Made by a program: the position numbers and the translations under genes. Below are positions 55,894 through 64,000 of a stretch of DNA of 64,000 bases, in pieces. The notes under the pieces are model-generated. The model saw only the letters and a program-made list of their open reading frames with translations. It made no database searches and was not told the DNA's origin. Numbering within the stretch: the first letter of the stretch is position 1; each line of letters starts with the position of its first letter. The DNA comes from Rhodoplanes sp963712435 (GTDB lineage Bacteria; Pseudomonadota; Alphaproteobacteria; Rhizobiales; Xanthobacteraceae), in the NCBI GenBank assembly GCA_963712435.1, contig CAVQIB010000022.1:62001-126000 (forward strand). The letters are read 5' to 3'.

Positions 55894-56754
55894 ATGACAG
55901 GCACGACGGCCGACCGGTTCCGCCCGGCGCGGGTGGACTTTGCTGACTTCAAGCCGCAGCATTTTCTGTGGCGGCGCGAGGGGAAGGTGGCGACGGTGAC
56001 GCTCAACCGGCCGGAGCGCAAGAACCCGCTGACGCTGGAATCCTATGCGGAGCTGCGCGACGCGTTCCGCGACCTCGTCTATGCCGACGACATCAAGACG
56101 GTGGTGATCGCGGGCGCCGGGGGCAATTTCTGCTCGGGCGGGGACGTGCACGAGATCATCGGGCCGCTGGTGGAGATGCAGCGCAAGGACGACATGGCGG
56201 GGCTGCTGGCGTTCACGCGGATGACCGGCGATCTCGTCAAGGCGATGCGCGCCTGCCCGCAGCCGATCGTGGCGGCGATCGACGGGATCTGCGCGGGCGC
56301 GGGCTCGATTCTGGCGATGGCCTCCGATCTGCGCTTCGGCACGGCGAAGGCGAAGGTCGCCTTCCTGTTCGTGCGGGTGGGGCTCGCCGGCGCCGACATG
56401 GGGGCGTGCAACATGCTGCCGCGCATCATCGGGGCGGGGCGCGCGGCCGAACTCCTCTACACCGGCCGGGTGATGGACGGCGCGGAGGCGGAGCGCTGGG
56501 GCTTCTTCAACAGGCTGTGCGAACCCGCCAATGTGCTCGCCGAGGCGCAGGCGATGGCGCAGTCGCTCGCCGACGGCCCGACCTTCGGCCACGCGATGAC
56601 CAAGCGCTGCATCCATCAGGAATGGAGCATGGGCATCGACGAATCGATCGAGGCGGAAGCCCAGGCGCAGGCCATCTGCATGCAGACCAAGGACTACGAA
56701 CGCGCCTACGAGGCCTTCGTCAAAAAAGCGTCCCCCATCTTCCAGGGAAACTGA
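55894..56754 (+). CDS. Enoyl-CoA hydratase family protein
   Basis: 286-residue crotonase. The sequence has HFLWRREGKVATVTLNRPERKNPLTLESYAEL, CoA-binding NFCSGGDVHEIIGPLVEMQ, DGICAGAGSILAMASDLRFGTAKAKVAFLFVRVGLAGADMGA, and a C-terminal helical cap. AAGGAGACGACG precedes the ATG. It is about 110 bases after the SDR gene, beyond a hairpin, so it may have its own transcript. Related proteins accompany aromatic-acyl-CoA (for example 2-aminobenzoyl-CoA) clusters, an inference from memory. Confidence 0.9.
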   Translation: MTGTTADRFRPARVDFADFKPQHFLWRREGKVATVTLNRPERKNPLTLESYAELRDAFRDLVYADDIKTVVIAGAGGNFCSGGDVHEIIGPLVEMQRKDDMAGLLAFTRMTGDLVKAMRACPQPIVAAIDGICAGAGSILAMASDLRFGTAKAKVAFLFVRVGLAGADMGACNMLPRIIGAGRAAELLYTGRVMDGAEAERWGFFNRLCEPANVLAEAQAMAQSLADGPTFGHAMTKRCIHQEWSMGIDESIEAEAQAQAICMQTKDYERAYEAFVKKASPIFQGN

Positions 56755-56798
56755 AAGCGCGACGAGTCAAGGCCGGCCGCTCGCGGCCACGCCTAAAG

Positions 56799-56827
56799 CT
56801 CATGCCCGCGCGAGGCGCGGGCATGAG
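56799..56827. terminator. Bidirectional terminator-like hairpin
   Basis: Perfect 13-bp stem CTCATGCCCGCGC / GCGCGGGCATGAG with loop GAG, between the convergent enoyl-CoA hydratase and OmpA-like genes. Without a T-run it may act through Rho or simply as a 3'-end barrier. Confidence 0.5.
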
Positions 56828-56870
56828 GACCGGCCGAGGCACACACCGGACGCGGCGACCGGGAAGCCGG

Positions 56871-57509
56871 TCACCGGCCGGCGGTTTTCTGCTCGAGATT
56901 GACGATCTGAACGCGGCGGTTCTCCGCGGCGAACGGCTCCGACCCGTTCTTCAGCTGCTCCTTGCCGTAACCGGCGATCACCAGCGTATCGTCGGGAATG
57001 TCGAACTTCTCCTTGAGGAACCGCTTCACCGCGGCTGCCCGCTGCTCCGACAGCCTCTGGTTATACTGATCGCCGCCCTTGGCGTCGGTGTGCCCGCCGA
57101 CCAGGAACACGCTTCCCTTCAGGTCCGGATTGGTCAGGGCCTTGCCGAGCGCCATCAGGTCGGGTTCGGCGCGCTGGGACACCGCCGCAGAGTTGTAGTC
57201 GAAATAGACCTCGAGATCGATGCTCGGCTTGCTCCGCGCGATGTCGGAGACCCTTTGCCGTTCGTCGAGCGTGAGCTGGCGCGTCTTGATCGTGCGGATG
57301 CTGTTGATGAAGCGCTGCTCGTCGACACTCCGACGCGATTGCTCGGTCGTGAGCCCCCGCGTCTTGAGCGCGGGCGCGGGCTTCAACGCATTCAGAATCT
57401 GATCCTCGGTCGGCCTCTGGGCGAGCGAGGGGGCGGTCAGGGACAGCGCGACGCCGCCCACGAGCGCGAGGCGGGCGACGGCGCCTGCGAACTTCTGCCA
57501 ACGTGTCAT
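56871..57509 (-). CDS. OmpA-family peptidoglycan-binding protein
   Basis: 212 residues. A signal peptide (MTRWQKFAGAVARLALVGGVALSLTAPSLAQ) is followed by a helical spacer. The C-terminal OmpA domain contains EVYFDYNSAAVSQRAEPDLMALGKAL, VFLVGGHTDAKGGDQYNQRLSEQRAAAVKRFL and NRRVQIVNL, which binds diaminopimelate in peptidoglycan. There is no beta-barrel, so it is a periplasmic or lipid-free linker protein. Convergent with the hydratase gene. Confidence 0.9.
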   Translation of the reverse strand: MTRWQKFAGAVARLALVGGVALSLTAPSLAQRPTEDQILNALKPAPALKTRGLTTEQSRRSVDEQRFINSIRTIKTRQLTLDERQRVSDIARSKPSIDLEVYFDYNSAAVSQRAEPDLMALGKALTNPDLKGSVFLVGGHTDAKGGDQYNQRLSEQRAAAVKRFLKEKFDIPDDTLVIAGYGKEQLKNGSEPFAAENRRVQIVNLEQKTAGR

Positions 57510-57741
57510 TGTAATCCTCCGGCTTTGCCAGGCGTTCTTGCCTTTGCGTCAGAGTAGCGAGGCCACCGGCGAAGACTGTGACCATTATCACAGAGCCTGC
57601 GCTTCCACCGCATCCCTGAACATGCGCCTCACACGGTTTTGACTCAGTGCGCGCATGGGTGCCTCGGACGAGGCATTTCGTTCGACCCGCAGCGCCGAAA
57701 TCAATTCAGGATTGCGCGGCGATGGCGGCCGGCAGTGCAAA

Positions 57742-58695
57742 TCAGGTGGGAGTGCGGTCGCTCGCGCGATCCTGCTCGCGCTGGCCGCGCCAGGCGGCGA
57801 GGCCGCGCGCGGCGCGGCCGTCGATCGCGACGAGCCCGGCCGCGATCGCCGCCATGCCGGCGAGCTGATGCGGCTCGAGCCGCTCTCCCAAGGCGAACAC
57901 CCCCAAGAGAATGGCGCTCACCGGGATGAGAAAGGTAACGAGCGACGTGTTCGTGGCGCCGGCGCGGGCGAGCACGCGGAAATACAACAGATAGGCGAGC
58001 GCCGTCGAGAACGCGCCGAGCCCGACCAGCGCCGCGATCGTTTGCAGGGACGGAGCGGGGAGCGTCCATGGCTGATCGAGGACTGCGACCGGCCCCAGCA
58101 GCAGCAGCGTCGCCGCGGCGGTCTGTCCGGCGCCGAATGTATTCGGCGCAAAGCCGCGGAAGCGCCGCGCATAGACCGTCCCGGTCGCATAAAGGGCGGC
58201 CGCGCCGAGACAGGCGATCTCCCCGGCGACATGCAGGCCGAGGCCGGTCAGCGCGCCGGGGCCGATCATCACGACGACCCCGATCAATCCGCAGCCGAGC
58301 CCCACCACGCGGCCGGGCGTGAGCTTGTCGTCCTTGGTCGTGGCGTTCGCGATGACGACCGCGAACAGCGGCGTCGTGGCGTTGAGGATGGAGGCAAGCC
58401 CGCTCGCGATCTGCGTCTGGCCCCAGGCGATCAGCGCGAACGGAACAGCGCTGTTGACGAGGCCGAGCGTCAGGAAGACCGGCCACGCCGCGCGGAGCGG
58501 CCGCAGTTCGTCGCGCATCCAGGCGATGGGGAGCAAAATCGCCGCGGCGACGCCGACGCGCGCCAGCGCCACGGTCAAGGGCGGCGCCTCAACGAGCGCA
58601 AGCTTGTTCAGGAAGAACGCGCCGCCCCAGAGGATCGACAAAGCGAGCAGCATCAGCCAGTCGACGGGGGCCATGGTGAGCGGGCGCGGCGTCAT
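57742..58695 (-). CDS. EamA/DMT-family transporter
   Basis: 317 residues with ten hydrophobic segments and the two EamA repeats: LALSILWGGAFFLNKLALVEAPP at the N-terminus, FALIAWGQTQIASGLASILNATTPLFAVVIA in the first repeat, ALAYLLYFRVLARAGATNTSLVTFLIPV in the second. The basic C-terminal tail (GREQDR-like) is cytosolic. Substrate unknown. It lies downstream of tldD on the same strand. Confidence 0.9.
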   Translation of the reverse strand: MTPRPLTMAPVDWLMLLALSILWGGAFFLNKLALVEAPPLTVALARVGVAAAILLPIAWMRDELRPLRAAWPVFLTLGLVNSAVPFALIAWGQTQIASGLASILNATTPLFAVVIANATTKDDKLTPGRVVGLGCGLIGVVVMIGPGALTGLGLHVAGEIACLGAAALYATGTVYARRFRGFAPNTFGAGQTAAATLLLLGPVAVLDQPWTLPAPSLQTIAALVGLGAFSTALAYLLYFRVLARAGATNTSLVTFLIPVSAILLGVFALGERLEPHQLAGMAAIAAGLVAIDGRAARGLAAWRGQREQDRASDRTPT

Positions 58696-58796
58696 GGCTC
58701 CGTCCTAGGCCGGCGCGTTGCGCCGCGCGACCCGATTCCCGTCGTTCGATCCCCGACGATCTGTCCGCCATTGAGATCCCGCGTTGAAGTGGCGGT

Positions 58797-60218
58797 TCAC
58801 CCGGTGCCGCCGACGGTGATGCGATCCATACGCAGCGTCGGCTGGCCGACGCCGACCGGCACGCCCTGGCCGTTCTTGCCGCAAGTGCCGACGCCGAAGT
58901 CGAGGGCGGGATCGTTGCCGATCATCGTGATCCGGTTGAGGTCGGTCGGCCCGTTGCCGATCAGCATCGCCCCCTTCACCGGCGCGGTGATCTTGCCGTC
59001 CTCGATCTTGTAGGCCTCGGTGCACTGGAAGACGTATTTGCCGGAGGTGATGTCGACCTGCCCGCCGCCGAAGCTCACGGCGTAGAGCCCGTTCTTGACT
59101 GAAGCGAGGATCTCGCCGGGATCGCGGTCGCCCGCGAGCATGAACGTGTTGGTCATGCGCGGCATCGGCACATGGCCATAGCTTTCGCGCCGGCCATTGC
59201 CGGTCGGGGACATGGCCATCAGGCGCGCGTTCTGGCGATCCTGCATGTAGCCGACGAGCACGCCGTCCTCGATCAGGACGGTGCGATGGGTCGGCGTGCC
59301 TTCGTCGTCGATCGAGAGCGAGCCGCGCCGCGCGGCCAGCGTGCCGTCATCGACCACGGTGACCCCCTTCGAGGCGACGCGCTCGCCCATCAATCCGGCG
59401 AAGGCGGACGTCTTCTTGCGGTTGAAGTCGCCCTCGAGCCCGTGCCCGACCGCCTCGTGCAGCATCACGCCCGGCCAGCCGGGGCCTAGCACCACGTCCA
59501 TTTCGCCGGCCGGCGCCGGCACGGCGGCTAGATTCACCAGCGCCTGGCGCACGGCGTCGTCGACGGCGCCGTGCCAGGCGTCGCCGCTGACGAAACCGTC
59601 ATAGATGTCGCGGCCGCCGTAACCGTGGCTGCCGGTTTCCTGCCGCGCGCCGTCGCCGACGACGATCGAGACATTGACCCGCACGAGCGGGCGGATGTCG
59701 CGGTACGACTCGCCGTCCGCGCGGAGAATCTCGACCACCTGCCAGGAGGCGGCGACGCTCGCCGTCACCTGCCGCACCCGCGGGTCCTTCGCGCGCGCAT
59801 AGGCGTCGATCGCCTCCAGGAGCTTCACCTTGTCTTCGAAGGCAAGACCGGAGAGCGGATTGGCGTCGGTGTAGAGGCGAGCATTGCTGCGGGTCGGCGC
59901 GACCGCGGCGCTGCCGGAATACCCGCCTTTGACAGCGCGGACCGTATCGGCCGCGCGGGCGATTGCGGCTTCGGACACGTCGGACGAGTGCGCGTAGCCG
60001 ACCGCATCGTCCTTCACCGCGCGCAGCCCGAAGCCGTGCGTTGTGTTGTAGGTCGCCTGTTTCAGGCGGGAATTATCGAAGACGAGCATCTCCGACTGGC
60101 GATATTCCAGGAACAGCTCGCCGTCGTCGGCGCCTTCCAGGCCGCCAGAGACGAGGTGCACGACGCGCGACCGGTCGAGACCGGCCCGATCGATCAGGGA
60201 CATGGTCGGAGAATTCAT
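58797..60218 (-). CDS. tldD: Metalloprotease TldD
   Basis: TldD/TldE (PmbA) form a zinc protease that matures modified peptides and degrades CcdA. The metal motif is HEAVGHGLEGD near residue 254, and the family end is GTCGKNGQGVPVGVGQPTLRM. 473 residues, intact. No tldE/pmbA lies in the window. Confidence 0.95.
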   Translation of the reverse strand: MNSPTMSLIDRAGLDRSRVVHLVSGGLEGADDGELFLEYRQSEMLVFDNSRLKQATYNTTHGFGLRAVKDDAVGYAHSSDVSEAAIARAADTVRAVKGGYSGSAAVAPTRSNARLYTDANPLSGLAFEDKVKLLEAIDAYARAKDPRVRQVTASVAASWQVVEILRADGESYRDIRPLVRVNVSIVVGDGARQETGSHGYGGRDIYDGFVSGDAWHGAVDDAVRQALVNLAAVPAPAGEMDVVLGPGWPGVMLHEAVGHGLEGDFNRKKTSAFAGLMGERVASKGVTVVDDGTLAARRGSLSIDDEGTPTHRTVLIEDGVLVGYMQDRQNARLMAMSPTGNGRRESYGHVPMPRMTNTFMLAGDRDPGEILASVKNGLYAVSFGGGQVDITSGKYVFQCTEAYKIEDGKITAPVKGAMLIGNGPTDLNRITMIGNDPALDFGVGTCGKNGQGVPVGVGQPTLRMDRITVGGTG

Positions 60219-60391
60219 GCTGCCACTCCAATGCTGAGGCTAACATAGGCGCGCATGGGTCGGAGCGCGAGGGCCGGCGCGAGCCGTCAGGCCGCTCGCG
60301 CGGCCCGCTCATTGGCGGGGTCGCGCGCTGGCGAGTTCTTCTTGGCAGGCCAACGGTTCAGGAACGCCTGCAGGGCGCCTCGGCCACAGCG

Positions 60392-61310
60392 TCAGTCAAT
60401 GTCGGCGGAGACGTATTGGCCGACGCGATCGGATGAGGTGGAAAGGATCCTGGCGGCTTCCGGCAGCAATCCCGAGGCTACCCATGGCTGTGGCGGGGCT
60501 CCAAGACCCTCGACAACGACCAGGCGGGTGACCTCGCCGTTAAGAAACGCATTCAGGAACTCAGGGTAGTTGCTGAAGGCCACGCATCCATTCGACTGGC
60601 CGCTGGGACCGTGCAGGTAGGAATGGGCGAGCATGCCGTCGCGGCCGAACATCTTGCTCTCGTCCAGGGGAGTGAGGCGGAGGGCGCGAACGCCGTGGAA
60701 TAGTCGCTCCCGCAAAGAGAGCTTGTAAACATTCGGTGGGGTCGCTCCCCGCATCCTCGTGCGCGTGTGGCGGGGATTGTCCATGAGGCTGCCGAGGCCG
60801 GAATGGGCCTCCAGCCTGCGCCCGCTGGGCAGGTAGACCGCACGCGCCGTTATGTCGTAGATCGCGGTTCGGCTGTCGTCATCCCGCAGCGAAAGAAAAT
60901 CCATGTCGGTCGCAAGCTCCCGCGTGGCCAGTCCGGGAAAACTTTCGTCGAAGGACTCATTCCACCACCCCGATGCAGGTATGGCCTCCAGCGAGTTCCT
61001 GTTCGTTGGCGACAGCATCTTCTTCGTTGGCGACAGGTTCTTCGTTGGTGAGAGCATCGGATCCGACGTTCGGTCCCAGGCTTGCTACGCGCGCGTCTTT
61101 GGACGGGGGTTCTGATTCGACCGGCGGTGGGAGCCGGACAATGTCGGGGAGCGCCTCCTCGAAAACGGAGATGCGCGGCTGCTCGACGCGCAATCCGGCG
61201 TCTGCTGAACCCGGATGCATCGCTGGCGACTTGAGGACGAACCCCAATGACACCGCCGCGATCCCGGACAGGATCGAGCTGACCCCCAATCGAATTAGTG
61301 TTTCCCTCAC
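60392..61310 (-). CDS. Membrane-anchored DUF2778 (Tlde1-like L,D-transpeptidase-type) protein (one frameshift)
   Basis: The N-terminal part has a transmembrane helix (LGVSSILSGIAAVSLGFVL) and an acidic linker with repeats of the type (A/T)NEE. The C-terminal domain in another frame matches DUF2778: YLPSGRRLEAHSGLGSLMDNPRHTRTRMRGATPPNVYKL, LHGPSGQSNGCVAF with the His and Cys of the L,D-transpeptidase-like site, and a conserved end. The frame switch must fall at about 60975-61050, inside or beside three imperfect repeats of CGTTGGCGACA. I prefer GTG 61310, which has GGAG upstream; an ATG at 61382 is also in frame. DUF2778 proteins include the T6SS toxin Tlde1, but no T6SS gene is near. Confidence 0.75.
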
Positions 61311-61680
61311 TCTTACTCCATGTCGTCGTGGCGCAGCGACCGCCGGCAATGAGCTCCCCCGACGCCCGCCCAGCGCGCCCACTAACGCCCCAACGTAGAG
61401 AAATGAGCTAGCGTGTTCGTTCTGTCATCCGCAGTTTCCTCATTTGCCGAGGAAAAACGCGAAATGGTGGCGTGAGAGCAACACCCGTCACCCGTAACGC
61501 TTTTCCACAAGATGTCAGTGTGGGATATGCGGCTCGCCCGCTGGGGCGCGGAGCGACCAGGGCGGATCAGAAGACGCCAGCCGAAGTTCCGATTCGGCGC
61601 ATCGCGTTGGGGCGGTTATTGGCTTTCGGCGAGTTGCGGCTGCTGGATGAAGGAGATTTGTTGGCAGACATGCCACTTCG

Positions 61681-62172
61681 CTAGCGCGCCGCAGTTGCGG
61701 GCTCCGCGAGACCCTTATTTGCGACCATCCGTTCGAGCGCTGCGAGCCAGCATCGATAATAGGGCGCGTCCTTGTCCAGCTCGCCGGCCTCGCCTGCGCG
61801 CATGATCTCTCCGCCGAAGACCTCGGCCCATTCGGCCCAGGTGAAGGCGCCGCGCTCCGCGAGCGCCATCGCCAGCGCGAAGGCGACAACCTCCCAGCTC
61901 TCGCGAAACACCGGACCATCCCCATTGCGCGGGATCGCGAGCATGGCCTGGCCGCCCACTTGCGCCACTGGCAGGTCGGGCTCCGCCAATGCCGCGATTT
62001 GCACGCCTGAGTTCGGGTCGATCCGGCTCCCGAACGTGTTGATGAGGGCGCCGATCGCGGCCGGCTCCAAGCAACCGTTCTCGGTGAGAACCATCTGGAG
62101 GGCGCGCAACCGGAGCTCGGGGACGGGCGGCGCGGCGCCGGCGACTTCGCTTAGATCTTGTTTGCTGGTCAT
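61681..62172 (-). CDS. Nitrile hydratase accessory/beta-subunit-like protein
   Basis: 163 residues. The centre, RESWEVVAFALAMALAERGAFTWAEWAEVFGGEIM, and the end, DAPYYRCWLAALERMVANKGLAEPA, match the helical N-terminal domain of nitrile hydratase beta subunits and of the cobalt/iron-type accessory proteins. No catalytic alpha subunit is adjacent: downstream is 300 bases without a clear gene, and upstream is the ABC permease. It may be an orphan accessory protein or a repurposed family member. Confidence 0.7.
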   Translation of the reverse strand: MTSKQDLSEVAGAAPPVPELRLRALQMVLTENGCLEPAAIGALINTFGSRIDPNSGVQIAALAEPDLPVAQVGGQAMLAIPRNGDGPVFRESWEVVAFALAMALAERGAFTWAEWAEVFGGEIMRAGEAGELDKDAPYYRCWLAALERMVANKGLAEPATAAR

Positions 62173-62239
62173 CCCGCAAATTAGAAGCGAATTTCAGCCG
62201 GGTAAAACGAAAATCGCGCCCGGAGAACCTCTTTTTCGA

Positions 62240-63106
62240 TCACGCCTCGAGATGGCGTCCGGGAAACAGGCGCGGCACGACGCCGCCGACCCGGCCGAAC
62301 AGCACCGAGAGAATATAGATCGCGCCGGCCACCAGGATGATGGTCGGGCCGGATGGGGCGCCGGCGTGGAACGACACGATCAGCCCGGCTATGCCGGAGA
62401 AAACGCCGGCGCCGATCGCGACCAGGATCATGAAGCTCACGTCGCGCGCCCAGAATCGTCCGATAGCGGCCGGCACGATCATGATGCCGACCGACAGTAC
62501 GGTGCCGAGCGCGAAAAAGCCGGCGACGAGATTCATCACGACAAGCATGAGGAACGCGATATGCGCCGGCGCGCCCGCCCGGCTCACCGAGCGCAGGAAG
62601 CCTGGGTCGACCGATTCGAGCACGAGCGGCCGCCAGATCACGGCGAAGACGACGAGCGAGAGCGTGGTGATCGCCGCCATCAGCAGCAAGGTCTCGTTGT
62701 CGAGGGCGAGCACGCTGCCGAACAGGAAATTGAGGAGGTCGACATTGGTGCCGCGCATCGACACGATGGTGACGCCGAGCGCGAGCGAGACGAGGAAGAA
62801 CGCGGCGAGCGCGGCGTCCTCCTTGAGCTGCGTCAGGCGCGCGACCGCGCCTGCGGACAGCGCGACCGCAAGCCCGGCGATCAGGCCGCCGGCCGTCATC
62901 GCGAACAGATTGAGGCCGGACAGGAGAAAGCCGATCGCTGCGCCGGGAAGAATCGCATGCGCCATGGTGTCGCCCATCAGGCTCATCCGGCGCAGCATCA
63001 GGAACACGCCGACCGGCGCGCCGCCGAGCGCGATGATCACGGCGCCCGCGAGAGCGCGCCGCATGAATTCGAATTCGACGAACGGGGCAATCAGGAGGTC
63101 GTACAT
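62240..63106 (-). CDS. Metal (zinc/manganese-type) ABC transporter permease
   Basis: 288 residues, about eight transmembrane segments. It contains MYDLLIAPFVEFEFMRRALAG, LRRMSLMGDTMAHAILPGAAIGFLL (the ABC-3 permease signature with the EAA-like loop) and FALGTVLSVGIMIVPAAIGRFW. It resembles ZnuB and the alphaproteobacterial AztB. ATG 63106 is chosen because it gives the family N-terminus. Encoded 79 bases downstream of the ATPase. Confidence 0.9.
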   Translation of the reverse strand: MYDLLIAPFVEFEFMRRALAGAVIIALGGAPVGVFLMLRRMSLMGDTMAHAILPGAAIGFLLSGLNLFAMTAGGLIAGLAVALSAGAVARLTQLKEDAALAAFFLVSLALGVTIVSMRGTNVDLLNFLFGSVLALDNETLLLMAAITTLSLVVFAVIWRPLVLESVDPGFLRSVSRAGAPAHIAFLMLVVMNLVAGFFALGTVLSVGIMIVPAAIGRFWARDVSFMILVAIGAGVFSGIAGLIVSFHAGAPSGPTIILVAGAIYILSVLFGRVGGVVPRLFPGRHLEA

Positions 63107-63185
63107 GCGGGTCCGTCCGGCTGGCCAGGGCGGCACTCACCCTCGGGCGCGGGCGACCCCCGGCGGGAGAGCGTGAAGGGAGACG

Positions 63186-63941
63186 TCATTCGGCGGCGAC
63201 CCGGCACTCGCCCGCCCGTTCGTCGAAGGCCTCGCACATGCGCCGCGCGCGCGCGAGATTCTCGCCGGTCAGCACGTCGCCTGCGCTGCCCCACGCGATC
63301 GGCTCGCGCGCGAGCAGCAGCACCTCGGGGAAGTTGGCGCGAACGAGATCGAGGTCGTGCAGCGCGGCCAGCACGGTGCGCTGCTCGGCGTGCCAATGGC
63401 GGATGAGGTCGAACAGATCGGCGGCGGTTTTCGCGTCGATCGCATTGAACGGCTCGTCGAGGATGATGAGCCGCGCATCCTGCAGAAGCAGCCGGGCGAA
63501 CAGCACGCGCTGCATCTGCCCGCCGGACAGATTGCCGATCGGCCGCCGCTCGAACCCGCTCAGACCGACGGCGGCGATCGCGGCATGGATCTGGTCGCGC
63601 TCCTTGCGCCCGATCCCGCCGAACAGGCCGGTCTTGCGCCACAGCCCCATGGCGACGAAGTCGTAGACATGGATCGGGAAGGAGCGCTCGATATCCGGCG
63701 CCTGCGGCAGATAGGCCACTTCGCGCCGGTCGAGGCCGCAGAGATCGATCGAGCCCGCGAGCGTCGGGACGATGCCGACAATGCCTTTGAACAAAGTCGA
63801 TTTGCCGGCGCCGTTCGGGCCGACCACCGCGAGCAGGGCGCCGCGCGCAACCGCGCCGTCGAGATGATGGACGGCCGGGTGGCGGTCATAGCCGAGCGTG
63901 AGATCATGGAATGCGAGCTGCGCCGCCACTGGCTCCCTCAT
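63186..63941 (-). CDS. Metal (zinc/manganese-type) ABC transporter ATP-binding protein
   Basis: 251 residues. Walker A is VVGPNGAGKSTLFKGIVG, the Q-loop YLPQAPD, the ABC signature NLSGGQMQRVLFARLLLQ, Walker B LIILDEPFNAID and the switch His in ALHDLDLV. It resembles ZnuC/AztA. ATG 63941 overlaps the stop of the preceding gene (ATGA), indicating coupling. The substrate-binding protein is not in the window. Confidence 0.92.
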   Translation of the reverse strand: MREPVAAQLAFHDLTLGYDRHPAVHHLDGAVARGALLAVVGPNGAGKSTLFKGIVGIVPTLAGSIDLCGLDRREVAYLPQAPDIERSFPIHVYDFVAMGLWRKTGLFGGIGRKERDQIHAAIAAVGLSGFERRPIGNLSGGQMQRVLFARLLLQDARLIILDEPFNAIDAKTAADLFDLIRHWHAEQRTVLAALHDLDLVRANFPEVLLLAREPIAWGSAGDVLTGENLARARRMCEAFDERAGECRVAAE

Positions 63942-64000
63942 GCGATCGCCCACAGCACGAGCGCCCATATACAGGCGATGACAATGCCCGCCGCGAGCAG
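63938..64000 (-). CDS. C-terminal end of an upstream membrane protein (partial)
   Basis: Twenty codons and a TGA on the minus strand before the window edge encode LLAAGIVIACIWALVLWAIA, a typical transmembrane helix. The stop overlaps the ATPase start by ATGA, so the protein belongs to the same operon. Its identity lies outside the window. Confidence 0.5.
   Translation of the reverse strand: MLAAGIVIACIWALVLWAIA

Noticed and set aside
61383..61680. Short plus-strand open frames (for example 61472-61684)
   Set aside because: No ribosome site, no recognisable domain and poor codon pattern; treated as non-coding.
1..64000. CRISPR arrays, prophage, integrase genes or insertion sequences
   Set aside because: I saw no regularly spaced direct repeats, no transposase or integrase motifs and no terminal inverted repeats with target duplications.

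Overview
The window is high-GC bacterial chromosome with alphaproteobacterial gene order, most like Hyphomicrobiales (Xanthobacteraceae/Nitrobacteraceae-type). Grounds for this are the parS - mnmG - rsmG(parS) - parA - parB block next to convergent leuS-lptE-holA; a CenR/OtpR-type response regulator followed by a cyclic-nucleotide-binding protein; a PetP/PetR-like pair; uvrC-pgsA-moaD-moaE; and Rhizobium-style palindromic intergenic repeats. The species assignment is inference. The parS/parAB block suggests the chromosome origin is not far away.

Layout. 1-5.0 kb: tRNA-modification genes mnmG and rsmG and the ParABS partition system, with two perfect parS sites. 5.0-9.3 kb (minus): leuS-lptE-holA. 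9.5-12.5 kb: a YggS-type PLP protein, an L,D-transpeptidase, and the CenR-like regulator with its cNMP-domain partner. 12.9-17.3 kb: an RND efflux pump (adaptor plus transporter). 17.5-21.2 kb (minus): a CoA-transferase, a four-helix PycTM-like membrane protein, a secreted cupin and an HxlR regulator. 21.4-24.6 kb: DUF1428 and VOC proteins, an EamA transporter and a WbuC-like cupin. 24.7-31.3 kb (minus): xthA, an alpha/beta hydrolase, lolA, ftsK and a DapC-like aminotransferase. 31.6-35.2 kb (minus): amtB, two PII genes and tesB. 35.4-39.9 kb: a UbiH-type hydroxylase, GST, Trm112-like, Lon-N-domain, CnoX-like and ProX-like genes. 40.1 kb: tRNA-Gly. 40.5-44.4 kb: histidine kinase, petR-like and petP-like genes, and divergent ilvE. 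44.4-50.9 kb: kup, moaE, moaD, pgsA, uvrC and rppH. 50.9-56.8 kb: a TPR lipoprotein-like protein and a four-gene acyl-CoA pathway. 56.9-64 kb: OmpA-like, EamA, tldD, DUF2778/Tlde1-like, a nitrile-hydratase-accessory-like orphan and a zinc/manganese-type ABC transporter.

Data quality dominates the interpretation. At least fourteen otherwise canonical genes are interrupted by single-base frameshifts (mnmG, parA, holA, leuS, the RND transporter, the CoA-transferase, the PycTM-like gene, a VOC protein, the DapC-like enzyme, GST, uvrC, an SDR and the DUF2778 protein, some with several breaks). Because indispensable genes such as leuS and holA are hit, I read most of these as sequencing or assembly indels rather than true pseudogenes and annotate full spans.

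Most of the window is ordinary housekeeping DNA. The most interesting items are the orphan PycTM-like protein, a palindromic insertion inside the variable linker of uvrC, a parS site that doubles as rsmG coding sequence, a sigma-54-type promoter between two PII genes, and an inverted-repeat operator over the hxlR promoter.
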